DNA of 47,747 bases from Bacteroidota bacterium (GTDB taxonomy: Bacteria > Bacteroidota > Bacteroidia > Flavobacteriales_D > Sanyastnellaceae), in NCBI GenBank assembly GCA_027621555.1, contig JAQCBJ010000011.1, positions 1 to 47,747 of the forward strand. The letters are read 5' to 3'. Below the pieces are notes generated by a model that saw nothing but the letters and a program-made list of their open reading frames with translations, did no database searches and was not told where the DNA came from. A program made the position numbers and the translations under genes. How positions within the stretch are numbered: position 1 is the stretch's first letter; every line of letters starts with the position of its first letter. Positions 32,694 through 40,761 of this stretch are shown in pieces.

Positions 32694-33710
32694 TCAGTCT
32701 TGCACGCAGCGAATGTTGTATCCAAAGTTTTTGTTTCCACACCAATCACTGCACTGAGGGCCAACGATGCCATTTGCGGATCCAAAATTGAGCATCAAAG
32801 ACCGAGCCTTGTTGGATTCATACTCTGTCGAACTCCAAAACCAGCCGTCCCAGGCGATAAACGAAAGGGCTACATTGCCGCAATTCCCTCCCACCTTGCC
32901 AGCAGGTTTTCCATTGAAACCTACTGCATTTGACGCGTCCGAGTTTGGTTGTTGCCAAAGTCCAGTGCCATCAGCAAGAGTCCCAACGGTTTTCAACGCC
33001 CCACCAGCAACCTCTTGCCCTCCAACCGCATCAAAAAGGGTCTGAAATTCCGGCATGGCGGGTAGGTGCCAACCCGAGGGACAAACATGTCGATCGTCCA
33101 CAGCCGCGTACCAATTGTAGAACAGGCCAAATTCATCCACGGGATTGGTCGCGTAAGGGTATGGCCATTCATCATCTGGAATCTCCGTATGACTTGTGGT
33201 GTATCCGATTCCATGGTCTGCACAGAAGTCCCAATCCTGAAGTTCCCAATTCTGGGCGATGGAGTCGCCGTTGGCGTAGAGTTCCGTGCGGAGGTTTTCA
33301 GCGAACCAGCACTGGTCGCCGATTTGGACCGTTGAGTAGCTGTAGCCGTTGTACTCGACGGGACAACCGCACGTCCATTGCAACAAGCACGGGTCGAACC
33401 CGTCCACGCCCGCCAGAGAGTTGCTTAATCCATTAATTAAGGCTGCCTGATTGGCTTCCAAGACGATTTGGCGTTCGAGCAAGATTTGGATGGCTTGCTC
33501 CAAGGTCAGCGTGTCCACCATCAACGGGCTCGCTTCGAACACGTTGTCGTATGCCGCAACCGAGAGCAACACGTCGCTCACCGCGACGAACTCGTCGCCG
33601 TCAGAGTCTGGATTGAACGGGTACGTCGGAGGCAGAACGGTTTGGGAGGTGGCCGCCCAAGACGAGCAAGCCAACAGGCCAGCTGTGGCCAGGGTCAAAG
33701 TTGTTTTCAT
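32694..33710 (-). CDS. Exported FISUMP-domain protein, copy A (promoter-proximal)
   Basis: 338 residues. The constant N-terminal module is as in copies B and C, through WFAENLRTELYANGDSI. The variable part then runs AQNWELQDWDFCADHGIGY, LFYNWYAAVDDRHVCPSGWH, GTLADGTGLWQQPNSDAS, VGFNGKPAGKVGG, WFWSSTEY and GYNIRCVQD. It is the most canonical FISUMP of the three. It lies downstream of a good candidate promoter and heads the three-gene array. The short upstream element GCTGTGATGAAAAC is conserved before all three ATGs and may set translation initiation. Function unknown; exported, with no sorting domain. Confidence 0.88.
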   Translation of the reverse strand: MKTTLTLATAGLLACSSWAATSQTVLPPTYPFNPDSDGDEFVAVSDVLLSVAAYDNVFEASPLMVDTLTLEQAIQILLERQIVLEANQAALINGLSNSLAGVDGFDPCLLQWTCGCPVEYNGYSYSTVQIGDQCWFAENLRTELYANGDSIAQNWELQDWDFCADHGIGYTTSHTEIPDDEWPYPYATNPVDEFGLFYNWYAAVDDRHVCPSGWHLPAMPEFQTLFDAVGGQEVAGGALKTVGTLADGTGLWQQPNSDASNAVGFNGKPAGKVGGNCGNVALSFIAWDGWFWSSTEYESNKARSLMLNFGSANGIVGPQCSDWCGNKNFGYNIRCVQD

Positions 33711-33745
33711 CACAGCAATTTGATGCCATGAAAATTACATAAGTC

Positions 33746-33777
33746 CAAACCTGACTTACCCCAATTCAAGCCACAAA
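33746..33777 (-). promoter_or_regulatory. Candidate Bacteroidota promoter for the FISUMP array
   Basis: On the minus strand TTTG (33777-33774), a 20-base spacer, then CAGGTTTG (33753-33746), one mismatch from TAnnTTTG. Spacing is the expected 19-20. The ATG of copy A is 35 bases downstream. This is the best complete -33/-7 pair I found in the window. Confidence 0.55.
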
Positions 33778-33825
33778 AATGCGTTACATCGTGTGACAAC
33801 CTAGCGTTGCCGAAATGTTCCGGGT

Positions 33826-35355
33826 TTATTGGAACACCCGCACGTAGTCGACCATCATGGTCTGCGGGAACACCGTCGTCGCGTCGGGATACCCAGGCCA
33901 GTTCCCTCCCACCGCGATGTTCATGATGAAGAAGAACGGAGCGTTGAACGGGTAAGGCTGGCCGTTCATTTGGGTGTTGTCGATGCTGTAGTAAGGCTGG
34001 TCGTCCATGTACCAAACGATGGAATTCTGCTGCCACTCGATCGAGAATAGGTGAAAGGCATCGCTGAATTTGGCACCTCCGGGCAAAGTGATGCTGCTTC
34101 CCGAGTACTGGTGCACACCGAAGTTGGCTCCCCAGTGAGCGGTGCCATGATTGGTGCTCGGCTGGTGGCCCACGACCTCCATGATGTCAATTTCTCCGCA
34201 TTGAGGCCAGCCCCCTTCCGGGAAGTTGGCACCAAGCATCCAAAGCGCTGGCCAAATGCCCTGCCCCTCGGGGAGCTTCGCGCGGATGTCGATGCGACCA
34301 AATTGAAATTCCTGCAAGTCCACAGACTTCATGCGCGCCGAGGTGTAGCCCCCGCCCTCTTCCCGTGCCGTGATGGTCAGGAAGCCATCGGCAACCGAGC
34401 TGTTGTTGGGGGAGCTGGTGTAGTTCTGCCACTCGTTGTTGCCCCAACCGCTCGCGCCAAGGTCGTAGGTCCAGTTCGCCGAATTGATGTTGGCTCCTTC
34501 GAACTCGTCCGACCAAATCAAGGTCTTGCCGGGGTAGCTGTCCGCACCTTGGTAGCCGTCGCCGTCCGTGCCGCCGCCACCGCCTCCCGTGGAGTCGGAA
34601 ATCTTCGTGAAGATGTACGTGAAGTATCCTCCGGCAGGGTTGGCGTTGCAGTTGACGTCGTCGGTTTGGGTGTGGATGCGAAGCGTGTTGGCCGTGAGCT
34701 CGACAATGTCGTAGCTCATCCCGCCGTCGTTGGTGCCCATGAACGGGCAGCTGCACGCGCCCCCGCTGGGAACCAGGGAGAATTGATCTTCTCCAGAGGT
34801 GCCTCCGCCGGGCGTAAAGGTGATGGGCACCCCGCCGCAGTTGTACGCCTGCTCACTGTAGCCGTTGAAGGCGTCAATGATGGTGCCGTTGTAGTCCATG
34901 GTGAGCGTGCCGTCCGCGTTGAACGTGTACACGTCGTCGTACTGGGCCGCTTGGAGGCCGTTGAGCGGGCTGGCGAACCAGTCCGTGCTGTACGGGTTGG
35001 GACCGACACTCACCGCACCTGCGACGGTGCTGAAGCGCCACGATCCGACGAGCAGCTCGGGAATCAAGCCCGTTCCGCCACACACCCCAAACGCATCGAG
35101 GTATTGGCACTCTTCCGTCGGGTTCGCGTCGTAGTTGCAGGCCGTCAGGTCCGTGCAGAGGTCCGTGCTGTCCCAGATGTAGTCCTGATCCGTGTCCACT
35201 TCCCCGAACAACCCGAGGATGCCAAGGACGTCGGAAACGCCAATGCTCCAGTCGGGATCAATGTCGGGCTGGTATCCGCAATCGGTTTGGGCCAAGGCGG
35301 GAACGGCAAAAACGAATGCGAGGACCGGCGCAAGGAGAAAGGACGCATGCTTCAT
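33826..35355 (-). CDS. Secreted glycoside hydrolase family 16 (beta-glucanase/laminarinase-like)
   Basis: 509 residues from the ATG at 35355. Signal peptide KHASFLLAPVLAFVFAVPALAQ. Next a dockerin-like loop (DPDWSIGVSDVLGILGLFG), then the module CTDLTACNYDANPTEECQYLDAFGVCGG that also builds the giant protein at the window end, a lipocalin-like middle region (LLVGSWRFSTVAGAVSVGPN) and a Gly-rich linker. The GH16 domain covers about residues 280-509: LIWSDEFEGANINSANWTYD, catalytic E388-x-D-x-x-E393 (GEIDIMEVVG), HLFSIEWQQNSIVWYMDD. It should cleave beta-1,3(-1,4)-glucans outside the cytoplasm. No T9SS tail. The open frame continues upstream but is spurious. Confidence 0.92.
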   Translation of the reverse strand: MKHASFLLAPVLAFVFAVPALAQTDCGYQPDIDPDWSIGVSDVLGILGLFGEVDTDQDYIWDSTDLCTDLTACNYDANPTEECQYLDAFGVCGGTGLIPELLVGSWRFSTVAGAVSVGPNPYSTDWFASPLNGLQAAQYDDVYTFNADGTLTMDYNGTIIDAFNGYSEQAYNCGGVPITFTPGGGTSGEDQFSLVPSGGACSCPFMGTNDGGMSYDIVELTANTLRIHTQTDDVNCNANPAGGYFTYIFTKISDSTGGGGGGTDGDGYQGADSYPGKTLIWSDEFEGANINSANWTYDLGASGWGNNEWQNYTSSPNNSSVADGFLTITAREEGGGYTSARMKSVDLQEFQFGRIDIRAKLPEGQGIWPALWMLGANFPEGGWPQCGEIDIMEVVGHQPSTNHGTAHWGANFGVHQYSGSSITLPGGAKFSDAFHLFSIEWQQNSIVWYMDDQPYYSIDNTQMNGQPYPFNAPFFFIMNIAVGGNWPGYPDATTVFPQTMMVDYVRVFQ

Positions 35356-35432
35356 GGGAGAGGCTTGAAAAATGACGCGGGTCACATTGTCCCGATTCCC
35401 TAAAGATACGGCGAGAGAGGAGGCCTTCGACG

Positions 35433-36869
35433 TCAGCGGTCTGGAAAGACCTTCCCGGGGTTCAGAATTCCCTTGGGGTCGAGCACGTTCTTGATGCCAC
35501 GCATCACCGCGAGCTGGGCAGGGCTGCAAGCGAGGTCCATGTAGTTTTTTTGGACGTAGCCGATGCCGTGTTCGCCGCTCAAGGTTCCGCCCAAACCCAC
35601 CACTTCCCCAAAGAGTTCCCGGATCGCGACCGAGAGCGTGTGGTTCCACGTGGCGTCGTCGAGATCGTCCCTGAGGATGTTCACGTGCAGGTTGCCGTCG
35701 CCAGCGTGGCCGTAGCACACGGAACGGAAGCCGTGCTCGCACCCGAGGGCTTTCACCTTCCGAAGCAACGCAGGCAACTCACCCCGTGGCACGACGGTAT
35801 CTTCTTCCTTGTACGTACTCGCGGCCTTGACGGCCTCGCCGACGCGGCGCCGCAAAAACCAAAGCGCGTCCTTCTCCGCCGCGGACTCTGCAAACAGGAC
35901 CTCCCCCGCCCCGTGCTCTTCCAGCACGGGCAAGATGCGCTCGCACTGCGGCATGAGGTCCTCGGGCGCAAACCCGTCGACTTCGATGAGGAGGTGGGCG
36001 GCATCGTCCGGACCAAGCACAGGCTCGTGCACGCCCGTGAAGTGTTGGGCCAGTTCGATGGCGTCGCGTTCCATGAATTCCAGGGCGCTCGGCATGGCTC
36101 CGGCCTGAAAGATGGCCGCGACGGCCGCGCACGCAGACTCCGCCGAGATGAACGGCACGAGCATCAGGGCTTGATGACGTGGCAACGGCAACAATTTGAG
36201 CGTCGCACGGGTGACGATTCCGAGCGTGCCCTCGCTTCCGACCATGAGCTGGGTGAGGTTGTAGCCCGTCGAGTTCTTCAAGGTGTTGGCTCCCGTTTCC
36301 ATCACGGTGCCGTCGGCGAGGACCACTTCGAGGTTCAACACCCAGTCCTTGGTGACGCCGTACTTGACCGCACGAGGGCCACCGCTGTTTTCGGCGATGT
36401 TGCCGCCGATGGTGCACGTGCCGCGCGACGCAGGGTCAACCGCGTACATGAGGCCGTGTTCTGCGGCGGCGTTGGAGAGTTCCTCGGTGATGACCCCCGG
36501 TTCCACCACCGCTTGGTGGTTCACCGTGTCGATCGCGACGATGCGGTTCATGCGACGGAGCGACAACGCGATGCCGCCTTGGACAGGCAGCGCACCGCCG
36601 CTGAGGCCCGTTCGAGCGCCTGCTGCTGTGACGGGAACCCCGTGCTGGTGAGCCCAGGCCAGCAACGACGACACCTCCGAAGTCGATTCAGGCTCAACCA
36701 CGACGTCGGGCACAAAGACCAAATCTTCCGTCTCGTCCGACCCGTTGGCCCTCCGAATGTCCTCCCCCCAATGAATGCGCTCAGGGCTCAACATGGTGGG
36801 CAAGTCACGCTGCGCCGCTTCGTGGATATCTTGGGTTGGGGTCGTGAGTTCGTTCGAGGCAGGTTCCAT
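35433..36869 (-). CDS. FAD-linked oxidase, GlcD / D-lactate dehydrogenase type
   Basis: 478 residues from the ATG at 36869. The PCMH-type FAD-binding domain is seen in VVEPESTSEVSSLLAWAHQHGVPVTAAGARTGLSGG, ASRGTCTIGGNIAENSGGPRAVKYG and MVGSEGTLGIVTRATLKL. The C-terminal cap and active site hold CYGHAGDGNLHVNIL and GLGGTLSGEHGIG, ending LDPKGILNPGKVFPDR. No iron-sulfur domain is fused. Expected to oxidise a 2-hydroxy acid (glycolate, D-lactate or 2-hydroxyglutarate) and pass electrons to the respiratory chain; the substrate cannot be resolved from sequence alone. Confidence 0.93.
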   Translation of the reverse strand: MEPASNELTTPTQDIHEAAQRDLPTMLSPERIHWGEDIRRANGSDETEDLVFVPDVVVEPESTSEVSSLLAWAHQHGVPVTAAGARTGLSGGALPVQGGIALSLRRMNRIVAIDTVNHQAVVEPGVITEELSNAAAEHGLMYAVDPASRGTCTIGGNIAENSGGPRAVKYGVTKDWVLNLEVVLADGTVMETGANTLKNSTGYNLTQLMVGSEGTLGIVTRATLKLLPLPRHQALMLVPFISAESACAAVAAIFQAGAMPSALEFMERDAIELAQHFTGVHEPVLGPDDAAHLLIEVDGFAPEDLMPQCERILPVLEEHGAGEVLFAESAAEKDALWFLRRRVGEAVKAASTYKEEDTVVPRGELPALLRKVKALGCEHGFRSVCYGHAGDGNLHVNILRDDLDDATWNHTLSVAIRELFGEVVGLGGTLSGEHGIGYVQKNYMDLACSPAQLAVMRGIKNVLDPKGILNPGKVFPDR

Positions 36870-36896
36870 TCGCGTTGCTTTATCTTGGGCGCTTGT

Positions 36897-36904
36897 CAAA
36901 AGTA
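36897..36904 (-). promoter_or_regulatory. TAnnTTTG -7 box for the FAD oxidase gene
   Basis: Minus-strand TACTTTTG matches the consensus in all fixed positions and is 27 bases before the ATG at 36869. No TTTG at the expected -33. It lies in the 68-base divergent gap shared with the DPP IV gene. Confidence 0.45.
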
Positions 36905-36937
36905 ACCTGACGAACAAACAACCTTTTTCACCTGCGA

Positions 36938-39145
36938 ATGGAACTTATGAAACGAGGAATGGGCTTGGCCTTCACGATGGCCTTGGTCGCCACTTCCGGG
37001 GGGAGCTTCGGGCAAGAGGCTGACTTCAGCAACGAGAAGATTTGGGCCAGCGGAACCTACCGCACCGAATACGTGTGGGGCATCCGCTCCATGGCCGACG
37101 GCAAACACTACACCACACAGGAATACGACGAGAACGTGGGCTCGTGCATCGTCAAGTGGTCCTACAAAACGGGCAACGTGGTGGACACCTTGCTGACTTC
37201 GGACCAAGCCTTCGGGGATGCCCGGGAAACGTTTGGCGGGTACGAATTCAGCAGCGACGAACGCTTCGTGGTGCTGACCACCGCAAGCGAAGGCCTGTAC
37301 CGTCATTCCTTCTACGCCAACTTTTACGTGTACGACTTCGCGTCCAGCGAAGACGCGCGTCCCATCACGGACTTTGCCAAAGGCAAGCAGCGCCTTGCCC
37401 AACTCTCCCCTGCGGGAGACAAAGTGGCCTTCGTGCGTGAGAACAACGTCTTCATCTCCGACCTCGCCACGGGCGCGGAAATTCAGGTGACGACCGACGG
37501 TGTGACCAACGCCATCATCAACGGCGCCACGGACTGGGTGTACGAAGAGGAGTTTGGGGACGATCAGGGGTTGTTTTGGAACGGAGACGGTTCGCGTTTG
37601 GCCTACCTCAAGTTTGACGAGAGCAACGTCCGAGAATTCCACATGCCCGTGTACGGCTCGCTCTACCCCGACCCCTACACCTTCAAATACCCCAAGGCTG
37701 GGGAGGACAACAGCGATGTGAGCGTGCACATCTACAACCTGGCGGAGGACAAGAGTCGTGCCGTGGCCGTGCCCAAATACGCCTACTACATCCCCCGGAT
37801 CAAGTGGACCAACGATCCCGCGACGTTGTGCGTGTTCAGCATGAACCGACACCAAAACGACCTTCGCTTGCACCTCACGGAGGGAGAATTCCCCAACGAC
37901 CGCATTGGCACTCGGGAGGTTTTCAAGGAAACGTGCGACACGTACATCGACATCAACGACAACCTTACGTTCCTCTCGGATGGCAACTCGTTTGTGATGA
38001 CGTCCGAGCGCGACGAGTACAACCACATCTACCAATTCGATTTCGACGGCAAAGCGACGCAACTCACTCAAGGAGAGTGGGATGTGGTGGATGTCCTCGG
38101 GTACGACGCAAAGCGAAAGCGCGTGTACTTCACGAGCTCAAAGGAAGGCGCGACACAAAAGCACACCAGCTATGTGGACATGCGCGGACGCATGACGACG
38201 CTGGACGGTACCCCTGGCACCCACGCGGACGACTTTTCCAACAGTTTCGACTACAGCATCCACACGCACAGCACGGCCAACACGCCTCCGGTGTTCACGC
38301 TTCGAGACCGTAACGGCAAGGTCATTCGCACCTTGAAGGACAACGCGGCATTGCTTGAAACCATGGCCGAGCATGGCGCCGTGGAGAAGGAGTTTTTCAC
38401 CTTCACGAACGACGCAGGCGTGGAGCTCAACTGCTGGAAGATGCTTCCCCAAGACTTTGACCCCGCCAAGAAATACCCTGTGTACGTGGCCATCTACGGC
38501 GGCCCCGGTGCCAACACGGTGACCGACAGCTGGGGAGGTTCAACCTTCCTGTGGCAGCAATACCTCGCCCAAGAGGGATACATCGTGGTGTCTTGCGATC
38601 CACGCGGAACCCAATTCCGTGGCCGTGAGTTCGAGCACAGCACCTACCGCGAGCTCGGCAAACTCGAGACCGAAGACTTCATCGACCTCGCGGAGCATCT
38701 CGGGACGTGGGACTTTGTGGACGCCGACCGCATTGGCATCCAAGGCTGGAGCTACGGCGGCTTCATGACGCTGCTATGCCTCACCAAAGGCGCCGACGTG
38801 TACAACGCTGGAATCAGCGTGGCCCCTGTGACCAACTGGCGCTACTACGACACGATTTACACGGAGCGCTTCATGCGCACGCCTCAAGAGAACGAGCGTG
38901 GGTACGACGGAAACAGCCCCGTCAACCACGCGGAAAAACTGGAAGGTGCACTTCTTCTCGTTCACGGCTCAGGGGACGACAACGTGCACTACCAAAACTC
39001 CATGGAAATGATCAATGCCCTCGTGGCGGCCAACAAAGACTTCGACTTTTTTGTCTACCCCGACCGCAACCACGGCATTTACGGCGGCAACACCCGGTTG
39101 CACCTCTTCAACATGATGATGGACTTCGTCAAGGAGAACTTCTGA
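36938..39145 (+). CDS. Dipeptidyl peptidase IV (S9B family), exported
   Basis: 735 residues. Signal peptide KRGMGLAFTMALVATSGGSFGQ (start at 36938 or the ATG at 36947). The N-terminal beta-propeller carries the double-Glu region DWVYEEEFGDDQGLFWN that binds the substrate N terminus. The C-terminal alpha/beta-hydrolase triad is Ser605 in GWSYGGF, Asp680 or Asp681 in GSGDDNVHY and His712 in DRNHGIYG. It releases X-Pro and similar dipeptides from peptides in the periplasm. The POT transporter 46 bases downstream would import the products. Confidence 0.95.
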   Translation: MELMKRGMGLAFTMALVATSGGSFGQEADFSNEKIWASGTYRTEYVWGIRSMADGKHYTTQEYDENVGSCIVKWSYKTGNVVDTLLTSDQAFGDARETFGGYEFSSDERFVVLTTASEGLYRHSFYANFYVYDFASSEDARPITDFAKGKQRLAQLSPAGDKVAFVRENNVFISDLATGAEIQVTTDGVTNAIINGATDWVYEEEFGDDQGLFWNGDGSRLAYLKFDESNVREFHMPVYGSLYPDPYTFKYPKAGEDNSDVSVHIYNLAEDKSRAVAVPKYAYYIPRIKWTNDPATLCVFSMNRHQNDLRLHLTEGEFPNDRIGTREVFKETCDTYIDINDNLTFLSDGNSFVMTSERDEYNHIYQFDFDGKATQLTQGEWDVVDVLGYDAKRKRVYFTSSKEGATQKHTSYVDMRGRMTTLDGTPGTHADDFSNSFDYSIHTHSTANTPPVFTLRDRNGKVIRTLKDNAALLETMAEHGAVEKEFFTFTNDAGVELNCWKMLPQDFDPAKKYPVYVAIYGGPGANTVTDSWGGSTFLWQQYLAQEGYIVVSCDPRGTQFRGREFEHSTYRELGKLETEDFIDLAEHLGTWDFVDADRIGIQGWSYGGFMTLLCLTKGADVYNAGISVAPVTNWRYYDTIYTERFMRTPQENERGYDGNSPVNHAEKLEGALLLVHGSGDDNVHYQNSMEMINALVAANKDFDFFVYPDRNHGIYGGNTRLHLFNMMMDFVKENF

Positions 39146-39191
39146 GCCGCCCCACACCTGAACAAACAAAACCCTCAAAATACCTGATCTC

Positions 39192-40694
39192 ATGGCCCAA
39201 TTGAAACTTGCCGCAGGGCATCCTCAAGGCTTGATGACCCTCTTCTTCTCGGAGATGTGGGAGCGTTTCTGCTACTACGGCATGCGCGTGCTCTTGACGT
39301 TGTTCCTCGTGAAATCCTTGTTGAAAGGCGATTCTGACGCCGCACTCATCTACGGCGCGTACACCGCGCTCATCTATGCCGCCCCCGTTCTCGGTGGCAA
39401 AATGGCCGACCAGTACCTCGGCTACCGCTACGCCATCCTTCTCGGCGCCGTCCTCATGGCCATCGGCGAATTTTTGATGGTGGGAGGCGCCATGGGTGGA
39501 CCTGACGCCATCGCCTCCAGCGAGATGCTCATGCTCTTCGGCATGGGTGCGTTGATTGTCGGGAACGGCTTCTTCAAGGCGAACATCTCCACCATCGTCG
39601 GAAAGCTCTACGAAGACAACGACCCGCGACGCGACTCCGGATTCACCATCTTCTACATCGGCATCAACATCGGTGCGTTGCTCGCAACAACCGTGGTGGC
39701 CTTTGTGGGCGAAACGTACGGCTTTGAATACGGCTTTGGCCTTGCGGGCATCGGCATGTTGGCCGGCCTCTTCATCTTCTGGAGCGGTCGCGAAAACTAC
39801 GCCGCAGCTCCTGGCCTCGACATCACCGAAGCCGGACACAAGCAAGCCGGTCCGCTCAAAGTGTACCAATGGATTTCCGTGGGCTCCCTCGCCCTCATCC
39901 CCGCGTGCTACTTCTTGATCAGCCAAAACGACTGGATGACCTACCTCCTCACCGGCCTCTTCGTGCTGGTGGCGGCGTCCCTCATCCGCGCAGGCATCAA
40001 GGAAGGCCCGATGTGGCGCGACCGCATGATTGCCCTTGTGATTTTCATGGTGATCAACATCGTGTTTTGGGCGTGCTTCGAGCAGGCCGGCACGTCGCTG
40101 ACCTTGTTCGCAGACCGCAACGTGAGCCGTGAAATCTTCGGCTGGACGATGCCTGCTTCCATGACGCAGTTCTTCAACCCGGCGTTCATCATCATCTTCG
40201 GCTCCATCTTCTCGGTGATGTGGGTGAAGTTGGACCAAATGGGCAAGAACCCCAGCATCCCCATGAAGTTTGCCCTGGGCATCCTCCAACTCGGCGCGGG
40301 TTTCTTGGTCACAATCGTCGGCCTGCAATTCGCCTCCGAAGACGCCATGGTGCCGCTGTTGACCCTCGTGTTCTTGTACCTCTTGCACACGACCGGTGAG
40401 TTGTTCCTGTCGCCCATCGGTTTGTCCATGGTGACCAAGCTCTCGCCCAAAAGCATGGCCGGAACCGCCATGGGCGGCTGGTTCCTTTCCTTCGCCATCG
40501 CCAACTACGCCGGCGGCCTCATCGCCTCTCTCACGGGCGGTCATGGCGATTCGGGAGTGGAACTCGACGCCGCTGCAGGTCTTGCCAAGTACACGGAAGT
40601 CTTCTCCACGATTGGATTGACGTGCGTGGGCATCGCCGTGCTCATCGCATTGCTCAACAAGCCGTTGAACAAGCTGATGCACGGGGTGAAATAA
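39192..40694 (+). CDS. Proton-dependent oligopeptide transporter (POT/PTR2 family)
   Basis: 500 residues with about 12-14 hydrophobic spans. The POT signature is at the N terminus (GLMTLFFSEMWERFCYYGMRVLL, including the ExxER proton motif) with FFKANISTIVGKLYEDNDPRRDSGFTIFYIGINIGA. The C-terminal half has TGELFLSPIGLSMVTKLSPK, also a family hallmark. Imports di- and tripeptides with protons. Adjacent to DPP IV on the same strand; a strong terminator follows the gene, so the two form a peptide-use pair. Confidence 0.95.
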   Translation: MAQLKLAAGHPQGLMTLFFSEMWERFCYYGMRVLLTLFLVKSLLKGDSDAALIYGAYTALIYAAPVLGGKMADQYLGYRYAILLGAVLMAIGEFLMVGGAMGGPDAIASSEMLMLFGMGALIVGNGFFKANISTIVGKLYEDNDPRRDSGFTIFYIGINIGALLATTVVAFVGETYGFEYGFGLAGIGMLAGLFIFWSGRENYAAAPGLDITEAGHKQAGPLKVYQWISVGSLALIPACYFLISQNDWMTYLLTGLFVLVAASLIRAGIKEGPMWRDRMIALVIFMVINIVFWACFEQAGTSLTLFADRNVSREIFGWTMPASMTQFFNPAFIIIFGSIFSVMWVKLDQMGKNPSIPMKFALGILQLGAGFLVTIVGLQFASEDAMVPLLTLVFLYLLHTTGELFLSPIGLSMVTKLSPKSMAGTAMGGWFLSFAIANYAGGLIASLTGGHGDSGVELDAAAGLAKYTEVFSTIGLTCVGIAVLIALLNKPLNKLMHGVK

Positions 40695-40717
40695 CTCCCC
40701 TCCCTCACAAGAATGTG

Positions 40718-40741
40718 AAAAGGCGCCTCCGGGCGCCTTTT
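40718..40741 (+). terminator. Intrinsic terminator after the POT gene
   Basis: Perfect ten-bp stem (AAAAGGCGCC at 40718-40727, GGCGCCTTTT at 40732-40741) with a TCCG loop and a following T-rich end. The A and T arms make it usable in both directions. Confidence 0.9.
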
Positions 40742-40761
40742 TCTTTGCGATATTGCAGGCC

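Larger units (their letters stand above)
31234..33719 (-). repeat. Three tandem copies of a ~430-460 bp constant 5' module (FISUMP array)
   Basis: Module positions: copy A about 33258-33719, copy B about 32232-32688, copy C about 31234-31661. Each begins just before the ATG and ends where the variable FISUMP part starts. Identity is pairwise patchy: A and C are identical over 108 bases (33504-33611 and 31443-31550) where B has about 15 differences; B and C differ at one base in 135 (32281-32415 and 31246-31380) where A has more than ten; A and B are identical over 81 bases (33258-33338 and 32232-32312) where C leaves the alignment. Confidence 0.85.

Noticed and set aside
30660-33710. Diversity-generating retroelement acting on the FISUMP variable parts
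   Set aside because: No reverse transcriptase gene, no template repeat and no adenine-specific mutation pattern; the copies differ by whole-segment replacement instead.
35356-35742. Upstream extension of the GH16 gene to a 638-codon frame
   Set aside because: The added residues are Arg-rich antisense of the FAD oxidase gene; a clean signal peptide starts at 35355.
35550-36905. 451-codon plus-strand frame opposite the FAD oxidase gene
   Set aside because: Antisense shadow of a gene with intact FAD-binding motifs.
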